Source: Haematobia irritans (Eukaryota > Arthropoda > Insecta > Diptera > Muscidae). Taken from it: DNA of 64,000 nucleotides. Where the stretch lies: assembly GCF_050003625.1 (NCBI RefSeq), contig NC_134400.1, positions 226,402,085-226,466,084 on the forward strand, read 5' to 3'. Below the pieces are notes generated by a model. The model had not been told where the DNA came from. It made no database searches and saw nothing but the letters and a program-made list of their open reading frames with translations. The translations under genes were made by a program, and so were the position numbers. Below are positions 59,077-64,000 of this stretch, piece after piece (position 1 is the stretch's first letter; each line of letters begins with the position of its first letter).

Positions 59077-61035
59077 TACGTAGAAAAAAATAATTAAGGG
59101 TAATAAAAACTACTTTAGGGCAAATGTCTCATCTTTAAAAACACTTGATAGATTAATTTGTTCACGTAGTTTCACTGAAAGAATAAAATGCGCTTCCAAA
59201 TTTTATTTTTTTCGTAATTGAATTTAAGAGCCAATGCAAAACAAATGAATACCCGGAAAATTTCTTAAAGTCAAACAAATTTAAAGCATTCCACAAATAT
59301 TGACAATTTAATGTGTAAATCATATTTTCCCATGTTATTTTAATAAAAATAATTGAGTTGCACTTGGATAAACACTAGGCTATGAAAAATAATGGGAAAA
59401 CGTTATGTGGTTCATTTCAAACTCTGACAACCGCTAACGACTGAAAAATCATTGCCGGTATCTATTTGGAAGGGTTGAGCTCGTTTAATAGACGCGATTT
59501 ACATGATGCCAAAGGAATTTTATTAAATTGCGTTTTTAATTAAGCTCGCAACCCTTTAAACTCTGTGAGGAAAAACAATAAAACATCTGTGAGTGCCAAG
59601 AGGGCGAACGCGACAGTCTCTATCTGGCAATTAATTAATTAAAATAACATTGAATACCGATGATGGATACGAGTCGATTAAGTATTTATTGAATTATGTG
59701 GAATTCTTTTGCAATTTAATGAAAAATGGATATATGATTTGATTCGAATGGCAAAAAAAAAACGCGATTATCTGTAGATAACAGCTCCTAAATAAATGCG
59801 AAAAGGAAATATTTAAACAAAGAACTAATAACATCTGAATAAGATATTGAAAGTTGATTAACGTTGGTCATTGGATTGAATAAACCCCACTTGTGAGTGG
59901 GGATTTTGTTAACATAAAGAACGATTTGTGGCTTAGTGTACAATGGTTCGGAAAGAGCGATAAATCAGCTTGGTAAGTTAAAGAGCATAACAGTCACAGA
60001 GGAGTGCCACACAAAAAGTGATCGAACGTCGTGGATGAAGTCGAGTGGAAGTTCAACTCGACTTCAATATCAACTCTTTGCTCTTGAAACAGGGTTGAGA
60101 TGAGTATCTTCTTTCTCTGCGTGCAGTTCCAAAGATTTTGTCTTTGCTATTGATTTCTAGCTAAAGCTCCGAGGAAATACTCTACGAATGAATTTAAATC
60201 GCAATTTAATTTTGCATTTATGTTTTGCATATTGGAAAACAAATTTAAAGTTATTCGTTTTTTTAGTTTTCCCATAATGTAGCATAAAAGTTCTTCATAA
60301 AATTACACTAGCTTACAAAATACAATTTTTTCATGTCCATTTAATGAGAGGTGACTTTTCTTGTGTATTTTGATCTGCTGAGTTCGAAAATGAAGGTTGA
60401 AAATTTTTTTATGGAACAGTTTTAGAGATATCCCGTTTTTGGCCTTTTTTCACTAAATAAATCATATCTCGAGCTAGAAACGTCCGATTATAACGTTGCG
60501 TTCTTGTGGGGCCGCAATTTTTGTGTGAGTGAGTGGCTCATATGTTATTTGTATGATTTGGCACCGAATTTTTCACTCAATTGCTTATAACTTTGTCATT
60601 TTTCGGTCGAAATTCTTCTACTTGGTCTTATTTCTTACGTTAAAGTGTCATTGTTACGAACATGAAGAGAAACAAATTTTTTTTTCAATGGTTTATACTT
60701 TTCTGGCGGTAAAGATTACTTATTTTTTAAATGTTTTTAACCCATTTGAAACAAAAAAAGTTATAATTACCCATAGAAAACATGAAAAAAAACTAGTTAT
60801 AATTTTTTTTAACTGTATAGTTAAAAAAGAACATATGTGGGAGGACATTTTTGAAAGTGATTTTATTGTTGTCCCTTCGGAACAACTTCCAATTGAATCT
60901 GATCAGAACAGATTCAACGTACTCATTTCCAATTAATGCGTTTTATTACGTTCGGGATTTGAAGACTGATTATTCCGTTTTGTTTGTTGGGTTTGGTTTT
61001 TGGAAATGAAAAAAAAATCGACTATTTGGTCACTC
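59077..61035. other. Unassigned sequence with small hairpins
   Basis: CCCCACTTGTGAGTGGGG at 59885-59902 and GAAGTCGAGT...ACTCGACTTC around 60035-60066 are short perfect hairpins. A TTCTTTCTCTGCGTGCAG terminus of the CACGCA MITE type ends near 60126. No exon with splice sites was found. Confidence 0.4.
60529..60936 (+). other. Open frame of 135 residues, unrecognised
   Basis: It starts MSGSYVICMIWHRIF and ends ESDQNRFNVLISN. It is rich in Phe, Ile, Lys and aromatic residues as expected from AT-rich DNA, with a hydrophobic stretch around residues 20-40. The C-terminal part (KKEHMWEDIFESDFIVVPSE) is more protein-like in composition. I recognise no family and no promoter or splice context. A chance frame is quite possible. 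Confidence 0.15.
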
Positions 61036-61675
61036 TACACGGACGAAAAAGACTGTTTTTCATATGTTTCGGCGTAAAAATTATATGTTTGGAACTCAAA
61101 TTTTTTAACAAAATATTTTTAAGTGCAAGCTTATAATGTTCATAAACTAGCATAACACGTTTGGGACATATATGTTAATATTTTAGAACATATTATGTTT
61201 GGAACATAAAATGTTTGTAAATATAATATGCTTAGATGCAAACATATATTAATTTAGAAATAGCATATAAACATAAACATATGTGTTTAGAAAGAGAGAC
61301 CTAGACAGTATGCTGCAAGTTAAATAATGGAAGTACCCAATTGGCGCCTTAAAAATATATCCACACAAAGAAAATTTCATTAACATTTTTTTCTACCAGT
61401 ATATGCCCTAATATGCCCTAAGGTTAAACATAATATGTTTGAACAATATAAACAATATTTTGTTTAGACCAATCCTTAAAATATATATGCTTGAAGCAAA
61501 ATGTGTTTGGAGTTTATTATTATGCCCTAAGGTTATTTATTATGCCCTAAGGTTAAACATAATATGTTTGAACAATACAAACAATATTTTGTTTGGACCA
61601 ATCCTTAAAATATATATGCTGGAAGCAAAATGTGTTGGAGTTTATGTTACAGAAGCGCTTTTTTGTGAGGGTGTA
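61036..61675. mobile_element. AT-rich MITE with TATGTTTGG subterminal repeats, copy 2
   Basis: TACACGGACGAAAAAGACTG at the left and TTTTTTGTGAGGGTGTA at the right. The left 240 bases match copy 1 at 4163. An internal stretch (AACATAATATGTTTGAACAA ... TATATATGCTTGAAGC) is tandemly duplicated with a period of about 125 bases. The possible target duplication GTCACTC is adjacent at the left but offset four bases at the right. Confidence 0.65.
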
Positions 61676-62086
61676 GTCAGTCACTCTTCACTTTGAATTG
61701 TACTGTATTGGATTTACTTTAATCAAAATTAGTTTATGGTCATGTTTTAGAGACACATTGGCATCGAAAGCGTCCCTTCCTCTGCTAATCGCCATAGGCG
61801 ATTAACTGCCTCCCTCAGGCAAATCAAATCTTAACCAGTTCCAAGTAGAATAAAAATGTCCAAATTTGATTTGAAAATTCCTCAGAAGTAAGCCATGTTT
61901 ATTTTTGTTTTGCCAGCAAATGGCTAAATGTTGTGAGATTAAATTAAAGAATATCTGAAAATTGATTGTTCCCAGAGCTAAACAAAAATAAATAGAAACT
62001 TTTTGTTGTTGTTTTTTTCGTTGCTGTTGGTTATTTTGTATTTATTTTATTTAAAAAGATTGCTAAAGATTTCATGCGATTCTTAC
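61676..62086. other. Unique sequence, probably start of the long intron
   Basis: Lies just beyond the donor of the minus-strand exon at 62087. No repeat family recognised. Confidence 0.4.
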
Positions 62087-62235
62087 CCAAATTGTTGTTG
62101 TTGATTTTGACGTTGGTGGCCGAAATGGTGAGGCTGTTGTTGATGGTACCGGGGAGAGTACCACCGCCGTCAATATGATTTAATTGAATGAACTCAGCAA
62201 TTTTGATGGTTTCTCCACACGGAGGGTGCCTGAGG
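62087..62235 (-). CDS. Candidate upstream exon of the minus-strand CDK14-like gene
   Basis: Read on the minus strand, acceptor CTTCATCCGTTTAG precedes CCTCAGGCACC, and the exon ends AACAATTTGG followed by donor GTAAGAATC. One frame is open throughout: LRHPPCGETIKIAEFIQLNH, then IDGGGTLPGTINNSLTISAT, then NVKINNNNL, using many GC-ending codons unlike the surrounding DNA. It ends in phase 1, so joining to the exon at 16157-16080 gives GVT then MREKK in frame. No in-frame ATG occurs before an upstream TAG, so it is either an internal coding exon or a 5' leader exon with translation starting at the downstream ATG. An alternative acceptor (CCTCAG) would shorten it by six bases. I do not recognise the residues from any named protein. 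Confidence 0.45.
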
Positions 62236-64000
62236 CTAAACGGATGAAGGATTATGCGTTTTTTCCTTTCTTTGTGTCCTACGCTTTTCTAGTCGCTCTC
62301 TCTTTTCTCTTTGTTTACTTGTCCAAGGGAAGAGTAAGTGAATTATGGTTCAGTTGTTACACCGAATAGAATTCGCAAACAAACACAATACGCACAGGAG
62401 TCACAGTCTAAATCCATTGGTTAACGCATTGTACCAACAATGCTTCCGATGCGGATAGAGTTACAAACGAGGAGACACTGAGGAGTATTTGCCGAAAGGC
62501 ATTGGGATAGCAAAGCGACAGAGACCAGCCTCAACAATGGCGCAACAGCAACAATCACTGCATCACTAACTGATGGATGATGGGCGAGCTAGAGGGTGTA
62601 TGTGAAAGTCCTTTGGCCGATGCTGCTGCTGCTGCTGCTGCGACAACAGGACAACTTTTGTAAACACAAAAAAACTTTCCAAAGTTCTCGACAATACCAA
62701 GCGACCAGACGGCCCCGGGAAAGGGAAAATTATTGGCGTTCTGATTTCTGATGGCTGGATATGTGTGGGCACAGTCCAACTTGGCTATAGAGTTGATGGT
62801 GTTATTGATGTTGGCTGTAGCGAGTGTTGGAACTTTTCGACGACAAAATAACGAGGTCAAACTCTAGATCCTGTACGATGCTGTTGTGGGTGTCTATATT
62901 GGAATGTACCACAGTTAAATGTATGTGATTGTGTTGGTAAGGAACTCACTATTTCTCAATGCTTTGGACGCACACATTAAAAAGCCATTTAGTGGTGGCC
63001 GACAGGAGTTAGTTTAAGTTCGAAATCTTTCACAGAGACCTTGTCTTACAAAATCACTTTTATCGATTTTGGAATCGAAATTTGAATGTTGCTGCTGTTC
63101 CTGTTCTCTATCTGTCTGTCCGTCTATCTTTGGTATGGTGATGTTCACACACTTTACTGGAACAGATTACACTCCAGTGACACTTGTTCCGATGTCTTTT
63201 TAATTTGTTAACTTTTTTCCATTGATGCCGTTGACGACAATAGTTTTGCCGCTGTCGATTATTTTTTCATGAAAATGCGTGTCTATGTCCCGTCTATCTT
63301 TACCTCTTTTTTATTTTGAGAATTTTCTACTTTGTCGTTTCGATTTTTTTGGTTTGAGTTCTGATCGAATATTAATTTTTGTTTCCTACAAGAATAAAAA
63401 AACACAAAGCGAAGATTTCAATTGAATTGGCTTTGTTAGCTTTAGCGGTTGTAGGTGATAGTTGGCAGCGATGATGGTGCCAAGGTGGCTTGGTGTTGCT
63501 GATGCTTCACATCTCAATTTTCATTCACCGTTGTTGTGGTTTTTCAATGTTCGTTAATTCGTTCAGTTGTTTGGCTGTCTAGCATTTTGTCTAGTCAGGC
63601 CTGACTGTCTGCCAAGCGGGCCCAATGAACCGGCAGATCGGCTGTCTGACTGCTTAAAGTAGAAGTGGGGAAAATATTTGCGCCTCTATTTTCGATTTTC
63701 ATACCCAACTTTTTTTTTGTTTTTTGCTGTAAGATGATATTTTGACGACAAACAAACACAGCAAGTGTGGTATACAACAAAAGGCTAAATATTTCCGTCG
63801 ACTCCCATATTTAATGGAAATTTACAACATTCTCACAAAAAAAAAACAACAACAACAGCAAAAACGAATGAAACACAAAATAAAAGGAAGACGAAATCAG
63901 ATGACACGGAGGTCGAAATCAATGAAATCAAAACCACGAAATGCAAAAAAACAAAAAGAACAATGAAGATAACATGAACATTTACAGTTGAAATCATGTT
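62236..64000. other. Upstream region of the minus-strand exon; no exon fixed
   Basis: G+C is higher than in the TE-rich parts. CAG/CAA-type simple sequence appears on the minus strand, as is common in fly 5' leaders and Gln-rich exons, but I could not define another exon or a promoter. Minus-strand frames at 62555-62860 are supported only by length. Confidence 0.4.
62621..62641. repeat. TGC trinucleotide microsatellite (seven units)
   Basis: Perfect TGC repeat. On the minus strand it would read as Gln, Ala or Ser runs depending on frame. Confidence 0.95.

Noticed and set aside
61439..61696. An 85-residue frame with internal repetition
   Set aside because: It is the tandemly duplicated interior of the AT-rich MITE copy 2.
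62555..62860. Minus-strand 101-residue frame with an alanine run as a gene
   Set aside because: The run is a TGC microsatellite that is open in several frames. There are no splice sites or recognisable domain; it could equally be leader sequence.
63742..63966. Lys/Gln-rich 74-residue frame at the window edge
   Set aside because: It is produced by A-rich and CAA-repeat sequence; no homology or splice context supports it.

Overview
This window is animal DNA, almost certainly from a higher (schizophoran) fly. It is AT-rich, has no dense operon-like coding, and carries insect Tc1/mariner transposons, a tRNA-derived SINE and several families of DINE-1/Helentron-like repeats of the kind that fill muscid and blow-fly genomes. 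A calyptrate muscid (Stomoxys, Musca or Haematobia type) is my best guess; the sequence alone does not fix the species. Most listed open frames are shadows of repeats.

Host gene content is very sparse. On the minus strand a 78-base exon at 16080-16157 has a strong acceptor, a good donor and an ATG in a good fly context. It encodes 23 residues that resemble the N-terminus of PFTAIRE-type cyclin-dependent kinases (CDK14; Eip63E in Drosophila). A second minus-strand candidate exon at 62087-62235 ends in the phase needed to join it in frame. If both belong to one gene, 62086 down to 16158 is a single intron of about 46 kb and most of the window is intron. A plus-strand stretch at 24722-25850 looks like a small spliced transcription unit in which a mini-exon with its splice sites has been tandemly copied four times in units of about 190-206 bases. 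I recognise no known gene there.

Layout. 11-3779: a four-layer nest: mariner A is interrupted by a DD41D element and by mariner B, and mariner B is interrupted by the SINE. 3885-10252: two old hAT-like elements, each split by a later insertion (an AT-rich MITE and Helentron R1a). 13231-15092: a decayed Tc1-like (DD34E) element. 17252-20181: two Helentron-like elements of different families abutting head to tail (R3a, R1b). 21277-22552: mariner B copy 2. 23606-26331: a TIR-bounded segment containing the mini-exon array, followed by a non-LTR 3' remnant. 30000-36704: a MITE holding R2a, a hAT-type MITE with perfect 8-base TSD, and R1c. 38780-39963: mariner A copy 2. 43963-47369: R3b, then a TIR element holding R2b. 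49019-51722: SINE, homeodomain-site-rich MITE, mariner A end fragment. 53149-56918: SINE fragments, a near-perfect palindromic MITE, R2c. 57653-59068: a hAT-like element with GGAGTCGGAGTC ends. 61036-61675: the second AT-rich MITE.

The best new leads are the tandem mini-exon array, the phase-matched exon pair across a very long intron, the shared architecture of the three Helentron-like families (subterminal inverted repeats, 3' hairpin, 153-base central repeats), and two mariner families whose copies carry the same disabling lesions. No rRNA, functional tRNA, CRISPR or virus-like gene was recognised.
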